This document shows positions 55,490 through 64,000 of a stretch of 64,000 nucleotides of DNA, one piece after another. The stretch is taken from NCBI GenBank assembly GCA_040285825.1, contig JAUPSS010000002.1, positions 3,720,001-3,784,000 of the forward strand, read 5' to 3'. Source of the stretch: Eukaryota sp. TZLM1-RC. Its lineage: Eukaryota; Metamonada: BaSk clade. The notes beneath the pieces were generated by a model, which did not search any database, was not told where the DNA came from, and saw nothing but the letters and a program-made list of their open reading frames with translations. The position numbers and the translations under genes are program-made. The number at the start of each line of letters is the position of its first letter. Position 1 is the first letter of the stretch.

Positions 55490-56140
55490 AAATTTGTAAG
55501 ATTTTGTAAATTTTCATACCCCAAATCAGCTAGGAAGAAGTGACTGGAAGTTTTTCCTTCATAAAAACGACCAAAAGATATTAAAGCAGAAGATAATAAG
55601 GGGACAACACCTATAAGAAATTGAAAACACAATTATATTCTGCCAAAACATTTTACCAAAACATTCTCCTGTAGGTTGTTTTACAATTTCCACAAAATCA
55701 TTCAAAAAAGATAGAGCAAACGGTCCAAACGTGTCATGTAGGGAAATGGCAAATGAAAAAAGGACATAAAGAGTGTGCGATTCAGCGTTCAAGGATAGCA
55801 ACTTTCCTTAATATTTATCAATTTTACAATTTTCGGCAACAGACAGCGGATTCTTGTGTTTCATCTGAGCCAACGGTAAAAAAGAATTACAACACACATC
55901 AGTAGTTCTCACATCAGTAATGATAGTGGTCCCTTCAAGACCTCCAAGCATTAAATCACCTCTAATCCGACCAAAAGAATTCAAAGTATCTTCATCAACC
56001 AAACAAGAGAGTAATGGTTCTAAATAGGAAAAAATTCTGTGTGACTTTGACATACAATAGAGTTGATCCCTAACTGCACTGATGCTGGATAATTATTTCC
56101 ATTGGCCAGGGTCGAAATTAATTAAGAAATCTTGGAAAAT
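55490..56140 (-). mobile_element. C-family RLE retrotransposon, 3' part (C5)
   Basis: Minus strand: CMSKSHRIFSYLEPLLSCLV, RGDLMLGGLEGTTIITDVRT, PLSVAENCKIDKY, then SLNAESHTLYVLFSFAISLH and the tail. It shares 5'-side sequence (CTGCACTGATGCTGGATAAT) with C6. The 3' end is about 185 bp upstream of the Hsp70-Sel1 start, in the same orientation. Confidence 0.78.
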
Positions 56141-56359
56141 GTATTTTTCGATTATTCAGACAGATAGAAAAACAACAAAATGTAAGATTTTGGAAGTCAC
56201 ATGAAACACAGATTTTCAATAAAAAATGGTTTTTATTGAGCTTTCAGAAAAAAGTAGGAAAAACTATATAAAATCATATTTTTATTTATTTTTGTCATTT
56301 TAAAAGATTAAATAAATTCAAAAAAACTAATGATACTGAAAAACTGAAAAAAAAACAAA

Positions 56360-57973
56360 TTAAACTTTAGATCTATGTTTTGGAACAAAAGTAAAGTTCT
56401 CAGGAACTTTTCCCAACAACATTTCAGAAATACTTATCCAATCTGAAACCCTGCTTGAAGCTAAAAGAGATTCCATATCGTTTCTTCCCTTGAAAGGGGG
56501 TGCCCTAAGGTTTAATTCGTGAACTTCTTGTAAGATACCGACAGGAACATATCTCGTATAGAAGGAAAGCCATTCTAAGAGGTATCTTCTGGTGGTTTCC
56601 ACCCCTTGAATATCCGAACCCCAGAAAGAGAGACCTAAATTACAAAACTTTCTTAACAAGTCAAACCTTTCCGAAGAAGTCTTGTCGATGATTTGACCTG
56701 TTTTGAGCTCCTCAAAGATCCAGGGCTTCATTAATGCACCTCTACCCACTGCATAATGAGAAATTCCCAAATTATTTAATTGTTCTAAATGTTTTGGCAA
56801 ATAAATATCCCCATTGGCTACCAAAAGAGCTGCATTACTTTGATCTCTATTCAAAATATTGTTAATATTCGCCAAATATTCGTAATCTGCTTTTTTACTA
56901 TATCTTTGTTGTGCAGTCCTTCCATGCATCATAATCGAATCAACCCCCCAATCAATCACGTCACCCACCCAGTTATGAACCGTCGGGTCAGAAATTCCCT
57001 GTCTGATTTTGATTGACAAAAACTTATTAGAAACACTTCTAATTCCTTGCACCAAACCTTTAATCTTACTCTTATTCCTCATCAAAGCGCTTCCCATTCC
57101 TCTTTTAGTAACAACATCTATAGGACAAGCGCAATTAAGCGACATCCAGTCAAATTCTACATTCTCTTCCAAAAAACAAGCACTTTTCTTTGCCAACAGA
57201 GGATTTCCAGCAACTAATTGAACCCCAAACCTCTTTTCATCAGCATGTTTTCGTAATAAACCCAACTCAGAAGCATTTCCCTGCATCAAAGACCACGAAC
57301 TGACCATTTCAGAACAAGTGAATAGATCTGAATCAAAATCAAGGCAGATTTTACGGAATGGAGCATGGCCTAAAGTGGCTAAAGGAGCAAGCCATGACGT
57401 GGATTGTGAGCTGTTGACGTGTATTTTTGACCTTTCGGTGTAAATAGGAATCAGTTCGTCCTTGTTAAAGTACTTATTCTTTTGAAGTTTAAACTTTGTT
57501 TCCACTTCTATATGGTTATCGTAATGGACTGTCTGAAATGGCTTTTCTGGAGGATTTGATGGTGTTACATGGTCTTTACCAAGACAAGTGATTCCAAATG
57601 AGCAGCAGCTATTGTTAGGGTTAGGGTTAGGGTTAGCGTCAGGGTGTGATGGGGAGAAGGGACACGGGAGATCAAGAGTGGAAGGTTTTTTTGCAAGGAA
57701 ACCATCAACATCATGTGAAAATTTGCAATTCTCTCTGGGACATGGTTGGTTGTTGACGACGGCTGTGCAGAGCTTATCAAAGGATTTGATGTAAAGAAGG
57801 TTTTTCTTGTTGCGCTTGGCAAAAGCTCCACGTTTTTTGGGTTCGGAGTCAGAAGTAGTGGAGCTTGAAGTTCTTTTTGAGCCTGCTTCATTGTCCACTT
57901 GTTCAGTTAGAAGAAATTCGGGTTTAATAGATGCTTCACCGGGGGCATTAGTAGTTGGTGGCTGTTCAGACAT
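56360..57973 (-). CDS. DUS3: tRNA-dihydrouridine(47) synthase, DUS3 type
   Basis: 537 residues. The N-terminal part has a CCCH-type zinc finger (CTAVVNNQPCPRENCKFSHD) and a second Cys-rich segment (CPFSPSHPD ... CCSFGITCLG), typical of Dus3. The FMN barrel follows: WLAPLATLGHAPFRKICLDF, CSEMVSSWSL, VQLVAGNP, NCACPIDVVTKRGMGSAL (catalytic Cys in ACPID), LSIKIRQGI, MMHGRTAQQRYSKKADYEYL, LVANGDI, AVGRGALMKPWIFEEL, then the helical tRNA-binding domain. It reduces U47 of tRNAs with NADPH. In relatives the block reads NxGCPID; Ala replaces Gly here. The best start is ATG 57973 (MSEQPPT). A divergent gene begins 96 bp away. Confidence 0.93.
   Translation of the reverse strand: MSEQPPTTNAPGEASIKPEFLLTEQVDNEAGSKRTSSSTTSDSEPKKRGAFAKRNKKNLLYIKSFDKLCTAVVNNQPCPRENCKFSHDVDGFLAKKPSTLDLPCPFSPSHPDANPNPNPNNSCCSFGITCLGKDHVTPSNPPEKPFQTVHYDNHIEVETKFKLQKNKYFNKDELIPIYTERSKIHVNSSQSTSWLAPLATLGHAPFRKICLDFDSDLFTCSEMVSSWSLMQGNASELGLLRKHADEKRFGVQLVAGNPLLAKKSACFLEENVEFDWMSLNCACPIDVVTKRGMGSALMRNKSKIKGLVQGIRSVSNKFLSIKIRQGISDPTVHNWVGDVIDWGVDSIMMHGRTAQQRYSKKADYEYLANINNILNRDQSNAALLVANGDIYLPKHLEQLNNLGISHYAVGRGALMKPWIFEELKTGQIIDKTSSERFDLLRKFCNLGLSFWGSDIQGVETTRRYLLEWLSFYTRYVPVGILQEVHELNLRAPPFKGRNDMESLLASSRVSDWISISEMLLGKVPENFTFVPKHRSKV
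57615..57636. repeat. telomere-like (TTAGGG)3 TTAG tract inside DUS3
   Basis: Three and two-thirds TTAGGG units. On the coding strand it reads in frame as alternating Asn-Pro between the two zinc motifs. Confidence 0.9.
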
Positions 57974-58069
57974 TAGCCAAAAATGCTGATGGATGTGGAT
58001 GAACAATGTACGATTTTTGATCACACAATGTGATTCACCTAAGACGCACTGTTACCTCCCCCCCAACCA

Positions 58070-59215
58070 ATGGACATTTTATCCAATGCTATCAATATAC
58101 TTCAAGACTTCAAACCCTCCGTTTCTGTCAGTCAACTCTTGAGAACTACAGATCTGGAAAAATTTAAGGAAGCAATATCACTTCATCACAAACTTCCCTC
58201 TACAATGCATCAGTCATGGACAGCCGTTGTAAAGAACCCCATCAACAACACTGAGGACCTTATCGCAGCTCTCAAGGTCTTTGCTTCACGCACTGCTGAA
58301 ATGGGTTTTGATGTTGAGGGTTTCAATTTAGAGGATACCACATTCTCAGTCATTTTAGTGGCGGATCTTGAAGAATTCAGATCACGATCAACAAAAAAGA
58401 CCTTCAATTCCATCTTGGAGGCAGCCTCTGGATACTGGCAACAGTTCACTCTTCGCCTGTGGTATATCTTCTTCAAACTACAAATATCCAGCTCTGATTT
58501 AGACTTTGTCGCTCTGGACGTCTATGTCAACACTGATGAGATATATGAGTATGAATATGATGAGTCAGATGAAGAGGAGGAAGAACACTTGTTTATTGGA
58601 ACCGTACGTGCTTCGAGAAGGATTTTTGATGAAGTTGTTGTCCCTTTTATGCAGCCGTTAGAGCAGAGTTGGTTGGAAAAACCTGATCCTAATACTGGTC
58701 CAGAAGAAATGAAACTTTTTTATGCAAACGTTGAGGTATTATCTGATTACTGTAAGCAATTCCCTTATTACTACTTCATTAAACCCGTTGAACTCAGTGA
58801 TAGTGATAGTTCAGATAGTGATTCTGAAATGGAATTTGGTTTCGGTGACCAATATTTGGATCATTTTGATGGCTTTGATGGCTTTGATGATGATTTTGGA
58901 AACCATCAGGTTTACCACAATGGGGAGGTTTATGATTATCAATTTCCTGATTCTGATGATGATACTTATTTTGGACATCCTTATTCCAAACATGATTTTC
59001 GCAATTTAATGTTACAACAGTTGAGTATATCAGCTGCTGCCGATCGATCGGGTGTCAAGTCTGGTTCACAAGTTCCAAAGAGAAGAGCGGTACCAAAGGT
59101 GAAGAAGGGTAAGGTAGCACCACCACCCAAGCCAGCTAAACCAAAGCCAGTTATTCCCAAGAAGAAACCCACTCCTTCAAAGCCACCAAAGAGGAATACA
59201 AGGAAGAGGAAGTAG
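58070..59215 (+). CDS. hypothetical protein, acidic with a basic proline-rich tail
   Basis: 381 residues, not recognised. Residues 1-150 look globular and alpha/beta (ILQDFKPSVSVSQLLRTTDL, DTTFSVILVADLEEF, SGYWQQFTLRLWYIFFKLQI). An acidic strip (YEYEYDESDEEEEEH) precedes a helical stretch (RASRRIFDEVVVPFMQPLEQ). Then come Ser/Asp-rich and Asp/Phe/Gly-rich disordered regions. The last 55 residues are Lys/Pro-rich (KKGKVAPPPKPAKPKPVIPK) and end KRNTRKRK. The charge layout suggests a nuclear protein binding histones or nucleic acid, but this is inference. Single-exon, divergent from DUS3. Confidence 0.6.
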   Translation: MDILSNAINILQDFKPSVSVSQLLRTTDLEKFKEAISLHHKLPSTMHQSWTAVVKNPINNTEDLIAALKVFASRTAEMGFDVEGFNLEDTTFSVILVADLEEFRSRSTKKTFNSILEAASGYWQQFTLRLWYIFFKLQISSSDLDFVALDVYVNTDEIYEYEYDESDEEEEEHLFIGTVRASRRIFDEVVVPFMQPLEQSWLEKPDPNTGPEEMKLFYANVEVLSDYCKQFPYYYFIKPVELSDSDSSDSDSEMEFGFGDQYLDHFDGFDGFDDDFGNHQVYHNGEVYDYQFPDSDDDTYFGHPYSKHDFRNLMLQQLSISAAADRSGVKSGSQVPKRRAVPKVKKGKVAPPPKPAKPKPVIPKKKPTPSKPPKRNTRKRK

Positions 59216-59495
59216 GGTGTGGTTTATCGATAAATGATTTGACTGATTTAATTGAATTTAATTTTGATTTATTTGCTTTTCTATTGCTATTACTTTTGCA
59301 ATAGTGAGATTACGACTTTTTTGTTGTTGTTAAGAGAATAGTGGTTTTGGAAGCATTGTTTTTTAACCATTGCTGGTCCACATAAAGTTTTGTGCAGTTT
59401 ATTTGACCTTTGACTGAGGTTTGATTTATCTAGAGTAGAGGAGACAAAAATGTGATATCAAATTACAATTAATTCAAAAATTTTCAAAAAAAAAC

Positions 59496-60371
59496 TTAAT
59501 ACTTACATTTATAAATATACAAATAAACCCAGAACGAAAACACCCCTCCACTCACAAACAAATGAAACAAAACATGGGAATGAAATACACTGCCAAACTT
59601 TCTTAATAATTTATTGGTTTTAAAGAAACGTTCTGGAATTCTTAAAACATATAAAATTGTACCAATAGCATAGAATAACAACATTATTGCAAAAAATTTG
59701 ATTGAATTATAAGGAATGAAACAACCTAGATACCAAGCATATAGCAGAACAAAAAACAAATAACACCCTTGTAGGACGAATACAACTGCTCTCAGCAAGG
59801 CATGAGACGGAGAGCAGAACTTTGGGATGAGTAGAAGAGCAAGGGGTATTGAAGCTAAGAAACAGCAGATTAGGGTAAATACAAGCTCTAACTGCCCATT
59901 GAAAAGTTGTGTAATGTAGCAGAGGGTGGTAGTACAAATTTGAAGAGAAATAGAAGCTAAATCTAATCGAACCAGGTTGTAATAAGCTTTTTTGGAAATA
60001 CAATTAAATGAATGAAAAATAGTAGATGTTGCAAATACCATAATCGAGCTGCAAAAGTAAGCGATATGGTGCGGTGATGGTGTAATTGGTAAATAGTTAA
60101 TCACTATAAAAACAAAGAATATCAAGCTAAGAAGATGAGTGTAGATATTGAGAGTTTGGTTGTGGAGCTTGAAAATAGAGGCTATACAATTTCTGAATGT
60201 ATGATGAACTCGGTAAAAGTAGTGGATGTACTGATTCCCTTGTAGGAAAGCAGGTGCATCAGGGTAAACCGTGTAAGACGCAGACGGGCGAGAAAGGAGA
60301 GGTTCTGTTGAAGTAGGCGACATTGTTCTGTTGCCATTTTTGGGGCATTCAATCTGATGTTGATGAATCAT
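59496..60371 (-). CDS. PAQR family (adiponectin receptor / hemolysin III-like) membrane protein
   Basis: 291 residues with seven membrane segments. Family signatures: KLHNQTLNIYTHLL before segment 1, then STIFHSFNCISKKAYYNLVR with LDLASIS (the Ser/His and Asp of the metal site), then GTILYVLRIPERFF and SVFHSHVLFHLF (paired His). PAQR proteins bind zinc and many act on ceramide or sense lipids. The N-terminus is soluble. The upstream ATG (60371) leaves only 25 bp to the divergent beta-lactamase-like gene. A start at MSPTSTEPLL (60323) is equally plausible and would give a 73-bp interval. Confidence 0.88.
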   Translation of the reverse strand: MIHQHQIECPKNGNRTMSPTSTEPLLSRPSASYTVYPDAPAFLQGNQYIHYFYRVHHTFRNCIASIFKLHNQTLNIYTHLLSLIFFVFIVINYLPITPSPHHIAYFCSSIMVFATSTIFHSFNCISKKAYYNLVRLDLASISLQICTTTLCYITQLFNGQLELVFTLICCFLASIPLALLLIPKFCSPSHALLRAVVFVLQGCYLFFVLLYAWYLGCFIPYNSIKFFAIMLLFYAIGTILYVLRIPERFFKTNKLLRKFGSVFHSHVLFHLFVSGGVFSFWVYLYIYKCKY

Positions 60372-60396
60372 CTCAACTTGAGATTTTCAAGTATCA

Positions 60397-61717
60397 ATGA
60401 ACATACCTTCATTGCAACTCCTTTTAGGAGTCTTTTTAGTCCTTGCCGTTGCTGCTGACTGGAACGATATCGATGGTCTCGTCTTGAAAGGTATCAGGGA
60501 TAAGATTTATCCTGGTGCATCAGCTATTGTATACTCCCAACAGCATGGTATTCTTTATCATAAACACTTTGGTCGTTTTAGTTATGGAGAACCTATTCCT
60601 TACAACAAAAATCCTCCTCCTGTTGATGATGACAGTATATGGGACATGGCCTCTTGTACTAAAACGGTCGCCACAACATCTGCACTTGCTCAGTTCTATG
60701 AAAGAGGTGAATTAGATCTAGACACCCCCATAGCCGATCCCTCACTACTAGGTCCTGCTTTCGCTGCTGCTTCCAAGGGTAGTATTACTCTTCGTCACGT
60801 ACTGCTTCACCAATCTGGGTTACCACCTGATCCTTCCCCTAATTTCATGTCCAAAGCCTTTGGTTGTCCCGCTTCTAAGGAAACCCCTCCTCCTGAAACC
60901 TTTTCTTGTCTTCCCAGAATTCACAATGCTATCATGAACCAGCCAGTTGTTCGTCCTCCTGATACCAAGTATGTCTACTCTGATCTTTCAATGATGATTG
61001 GTGCTCTTACTGTTGGTAGCCTTGCCCGTAGACTTGGCTACGTTGAAGCCCATCACACCGAACCAGACTGTGCTTCTTTCCTCACCATCAATGAAGCCGA
61101 CTCCTCTCTCCCCGTGGATATTTGTTATTACAGAGCATATGTTGCTCGTCATGTTCTAGGCCATCAGTTTGATGGAAATTTAATGAAGTTTTACGTTCCT
61201 CATTTTGAAAGATCCAAATGTCCTCCACAATGGTTTGTCTTCCCCATTTCGCCTTTCTTACTCTAGGAATGCCACTGATGTTGGTAGAGGTATCATCCAA
61301 GGTAGCTGCAGTGATGAGAATTCTTACGCCGCTGGAGGTGCTCTAGGACATGCTGGGCTATTCGCCACGTCACACGGTGTTGTTTCTTTTGTTGCTGAGC
61401 TGATGAATGGTCAAATTGTCAACACAACCACTCTCAATACCTTTTCCAAAGTTGGGAACAAGACCTTCTCATCAAGAGCTTTGGGTTGGGATACTAATCT
61501 CAAACCTGGTGGTTACTCTTGCGGCTCGCTTTCAGAGGAGACTTTTCTTCATTTGGGGTATACTGGGACTATGATTTGTATAGATCCTGTTCGTTCTATT
61601 TCAGCTATTCTGCTGACAAACCGGACTTATCCTAATAAAAATGAGAAATCTGTGGGTCCTACTAGAAATGCATTTAGCACATTAGTTCAGCAGATTTTTG
61701 ATGAACATTTTAGTTGA
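60397..61717 (+). CDS. secreted beta-lactamase-fold serine hydrolase (two exons)
   Basis: Spliced product of 428 residues with a signal peptide (MNIPSLQLLLGVFLVLAVAA). Class C/esterase motifs: MASCTKTVATTSALAQF (SxxK nucleophile), TLRHVLLHQSGLP, KYVYSDLSMMI (YSD in place of YxN), then after the junction NSYAAGGALGHAGLFATSHG and HLGYTGT (third motif, H/K-x-G-like). The two frames join through a 34-nt intron (61233-61266), which keeps phase (836 + 451 nt) and reads CPPQ-W-NATDVGRG. Eukaryotic members are usually peptidases, esterases or cell-wall-active enzymes, often acquired from bacteria; the substrate is unknown. A role in digesting bacterial walls is possible. Divergent from PAQR. Confidence 0.88.
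61233..61266 (+). other. 34-nt mini-intron in the beta-lactamase-like gene
   Basis: GTTTGT ... CTTACTCTAG. Without splicing the first frame ends at the intron's TAG. Splicing restores the conserved domain. Confidence 0.85.
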
Positions 61718-61747
61718 TTTGTTTTGTAAAATTTATTATTGATTTAA

Positions 61748-61757
61748 TTTACTTAAA
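61748..61757. repeat. target-site duplication, left copy, of D8
   Basis: TTTACTTAAA, repeated at 62186-62195. Confidence 0.65.
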
Positions 61758-62185
61758 ACATACTTTGGTCCACAGAAGAAAACTTAATCCTGTGGCGGCT
61801 CTGGATTTTAAAGCAAAAGAGAAACATAGAAAATATGATAAAGATATTGAAGAGGCTAATGTCGATAGAAATACACAGCTGGTTTTTATTGCTTTCCCAT
61901 TTTCGATAAATGGAAGATTATCAGTTGAAGCAGAAACTTTTTTGAATGACTTCCAAAAAATGGTGCAAGAAAAAACAATGAGAAGATTTGATATTTTTTT
62001 ATGGCGTTCACGGATTCAATTTGCCATTATTAATAGATTACCACGGTTTTTCAATCGAATAAGAGAAGCTTTAGCTAGACAGCATGCAGATCAAGATTTT
62101 GTAGAGGAAATCTTGGTTCAATGATAGTCGTCCCATTAGTTATGAGTTAATTTAATTAAGTGTGCAAATTCAATAAATACATATC
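61758..62185 (+). mobile_element. D-family RLE retrotransposon, 3' fragment (D8)
   Basis: 428 bp with one open frame (to 62124): HRRKLNPVAALDFKAKEKHR, NTQLVFIAFPFSINGRLSVE, KTMRRFDIFLWRSRIQFAII, RQHADQDFVEEILVQ, then the family 3' end TTCAATAAATAC. It is flanked by a 10-bp duplication and lies 40 bp after the beta-lactamase-like stop codon. Confidence 0.85.
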
Positions 62186-62195
62186 TTTACTTAAA
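62186..62195. repeat. target-site duplication, right copy, of D8
   Basis: Exact repeat of 61748-61757. Confidence 0.65.
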
Positions 62196-62309
62196 TGTGA
62201 CAAGGTATAACTTTTTCATGTGCTACAATTGCTCTGCAGTTTGACGAGCATTAAAATCCAAGTCTTCAAACAATTCTTTTATCTACAATTTCATTTATTC
62301 CACCGAGAA

Positions 62310-62965
62310 ACTAAACACAAAAATTAAAGTTCTGAATCTTCATATCCAAAATCAGCCAACAAAAAATGAGTGGAAGTTTTTCCTTCATAAAAGCGACCAA
62401 GAGATAATAAACCAGAAGACAATAACGGGACAACACCTTTAACAATTTGAAAATACAATTCTGTTCTGCCAAAACGTTTTCAAAAATTCTTCCTGTACGT
62501 TGCTTTACAATTTCAACAAAATCATCCAAGAACGATAAAGCAAGTAGTCCAAGCGTACCGTGTAGGGAAAAAGCAAATGAACAAAGGACACAATGAGTAT
62601 TCAAGGATAGCAATTTTGTTTAATATTTATCAGTTTTAGGTATTTCGGCAACAGACAGCGGATTCTTGTGTTTTGACTGAGCTAATGGTAAAACAGAATT
62701 ATTACATACATCAGTGGATCTCACATCAGTAATGATAGTCGTTCCTTCACGGCCTCCAAGCATGAAATCACCTCTATTTCGACCAAAAGAATTCAAAATA
62801 TTTTCATCAACCAAAAGAGAGAGTAAAGGTTGTCAGTAGAATAAAATTGTGTGTGACTTTGACATACAATAGAGTTGATCCTTACTGCACTGATGCTGGA
62901 TAATTATTTCTATCGGCCAGGGTTGAAATTAATTAAGAAATCTTGATTTTGACATACAATAGTCT
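62310..62965 (-). mobile_element. C-family RLE retrotransposon, 3' part (C6)
   Basis: Minus strand: FGRNRGDFMLGGREGTTIIT, VRSTDVCNNSVLPLAQSKHK, then SLNTHCVLCSFAFSLHGTLG and a tail ending LADFGYEDSEL-like in another frame. Several breaks. Shares its 5'-side sequence with C5. Confidence 0.75.
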
Positions 62966-63115
62966 AACAATGCTTTAAGGATTTTCCGTTCCCGTTCACA
63001 TTCAAAAATATAACGATATCTGCAAAATTTATAGAAAAAGACCAAAAGATGGTGAAAACAGAAAAAAACAAAATAATGCTACATTAACCCTAAAAGAATA
63101 AAAAATTAAATTTTA

Positions 63116-63988
63116 TTAATTATCCCTTCCAGAAGCAAACACTATGGAATTTGCTAGCAATAAATGACCATCTGTGGAGCTCTTCCATCCAGATCCACTG
63201 ACGCTATCAGCACTGAAACCATCTGAAGCAAAATCCACCACTCTACTTTTGTTATATTCACTCTTCAACACCAAAGGATCTCCATTTTTCAAGGTAGCAA
63301 CTGTTTGAAATTCAGGGTTGATGGAACTGTATTTTGCACCACGATAACAGGAAAAAGAGTTTACTGATTGCATAATTGAATCATTCTGGTTTGAGTTACC
63401 AAGTTCAATGAAAGAGCCAAATGAATTAGTACCACTCAAACCCTTGAATGCTCCATATCTAAAATCACCTTTGATTATACTTCCATTACAACTAAACAGA
63501 ATCAAACCTTTGCCAGCTTCTACTACTTGTTCAAGGAGTCTGGGTTGGATAGGTAAGGCAAATGTACTGTACAATACAACATCAAAATTATCAATGTCAG
63601 TAAAATCTGGTTTATTGGTGGGGATAATTTGTACCTCAAGATGAGGCCAATTTTGAGTGAACCCTTTTTGAATATTTTGAGTGATATTATTATGCCAGTT
63701 TGAATATGCCCACAAACAAACCCTAATTAATCGGCTTGGTAAATCTTCAAATAAAACATTTCTGCCAAATAATTTTGTCGTAATAGTTTCTAATTCAGTT
63801 GAATTAGAATTAAGAGACTTTTTCAGCACACTTTTCAACCAAATTTCCTTATTTTCATTCATGAATTCCTGTTGTGTTAACCCAAATAAAAGATTTTTGG
63901 GAATAACAGAAACCTTAGGTTTGGAATTGAAGCTAAAAAATGAAATTACGTAATTGAAAAGAGAAATGTTGTTGTATTTGATTGACAT
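63116..63988 (-). CDS. putative class I glutamine-amidotransferase-like fold protein
   Basis: 290 residues. The N-terminal ~100 residues are helical and unrecognised (FFSFNSKPKVSVIPKNLLFG, EIWLKSVLKKSLNSNSTELE). From about 105 it reads as an alpha/beta fold: VCLWAYSNWHNN, VQIIPTNKPDFTDIDNFDVV, LYSTFALP, LLEQVVEAGKGLILFSCNG (strand-turn with Cys at the elbow position), and C-terminal NKSRVVDFASDGFSADSVSG then TDGHLLLANSIVFAS. The end resembles ThuA-like and other amidotransferase-fold proteins of bacteria and protists, which often lack catalysis. Identification is by pattern only. The ATG at 63988 is near the window edge, and an upstream exon cannot be excluded. Confidence 0.5.
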   Translation of the reverse strand: MSIKYNNISLFNYVISFFSFNSKPKVSVIPKNLLFGLTQQEFMNENKEIWLKSVLKKSLNSNSTELETITTKLFGRNVLFEDLPSRLIRVCLWAYSNWHNNITQNIQKGFTQNWPHLEVQIIPTNKPDFTDIDNFDVVLYSTFALPIQPRLLEQVVEAGKGLILFSCNGSIIKGDFRYGAFKGLSGTNSFGSFIELGNSNQNDSIMQSVNSFSCYRGAKYSSINPEFQTVATLKNGDPLVLKSEYNKSRVVDFASDGFSADSVSGSGWKSSTDGHLLLANSIVFASGRDN

Positions 63989-64000
63989 AATGATGAGTCG

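Overview
This is nuclear DNA of a single-celled eukaryote. It is AT-rich and gene-dense, uses the standard genetic code (TAA, TAG and TGA all end genes), and carries eukaryote-only genes: UBC12, Rab2, an ARF-like GTPase, a PIAS-type SUMO ligase, TAPT1, DUS3, PAQR and Josephin. A ZMYND12 homologue (a ciliary protein family) suggests a cell with a flagellum at some stage. Introns are rare and tiny: six were found in four genes, 28-34 nt long. They start mostly with GTTTGT and have a branch-point-like YTNA at a constant distance from the 3' AG. That style recalls metamonad-type protists, but the lineage is not proven from this window.

Layout. 0-5 kb: end of a Ty3/gypsy polyprotein with chromodomain, UBC12, and a full-length non-LTR retrotransposon (A-1). 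5-14 kb: PQ-loop membrane protein, Rab2 and ZMYND12 among retroelement pieces. 14.2-16.2 kb: a broken Fanzor-like (eukaryotic TnpB relative) gene. 16.8-20.8 kb: transhydrogenase alpha subunit, Josephin protease, a small GSKIP-like protein and ribulose-phosphate 3-epimerase. 22-24 kb: an RCC1/LRR pseudogene. 24-38 kb: a retroelement cluster holding a small secreted protein gene, a heptad-repeat membrane protein and an ARF-like GTPase. 38-43.7 kb: gag remnant of an LTR element, then a second RCC1/LRR gene copy split by a complete retrotransposon (A-4). 44.6-64 kb: PIAS-like ligase, TAPT1, a giant Hsp70-Sel1 fusion, DUS3, an acidic/basic hypothetical protein, PAQR, a beta-lactamase-fold serine hydrolase, and an amidotransferase-like protein.

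The window is dominated by non-LTR retrotransposons with one architecture: N-terminal zinc fingers, reverse transcriptase with YMDD, and a C-terminal restriction-like endonuclease (RLE) of the R2/R4 kind. I separate four families, A, B, C and D, by protein sequence and 3' end. Most copies are 5'-truncated. A-1 and A-4 are complete, and several copies have visible target-site duplications (10, 11, 14 and 16 bp, and one of about 68 bp where a D copy entered an A copy). For seven host genes the nearest upstream element lies in the gene's own orientation with its 3' end about 50-290 bp before the start codon.

Host genes are mostly single-exon, and four pairs are divergent over very short intervals (25-135 bp). 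The housekeeping set covers protein modification (NEDD8, SUMO, deubiquitination), vesicle traffic (Rab2, ARF-like), tRNA modification, the pentose-phosphate pathway and NAD(P)H balance; there is no operon-like logic. No tRNA, rRNA or CRISPR was found. All identifications rest on reading motifs by eye; no search was run.
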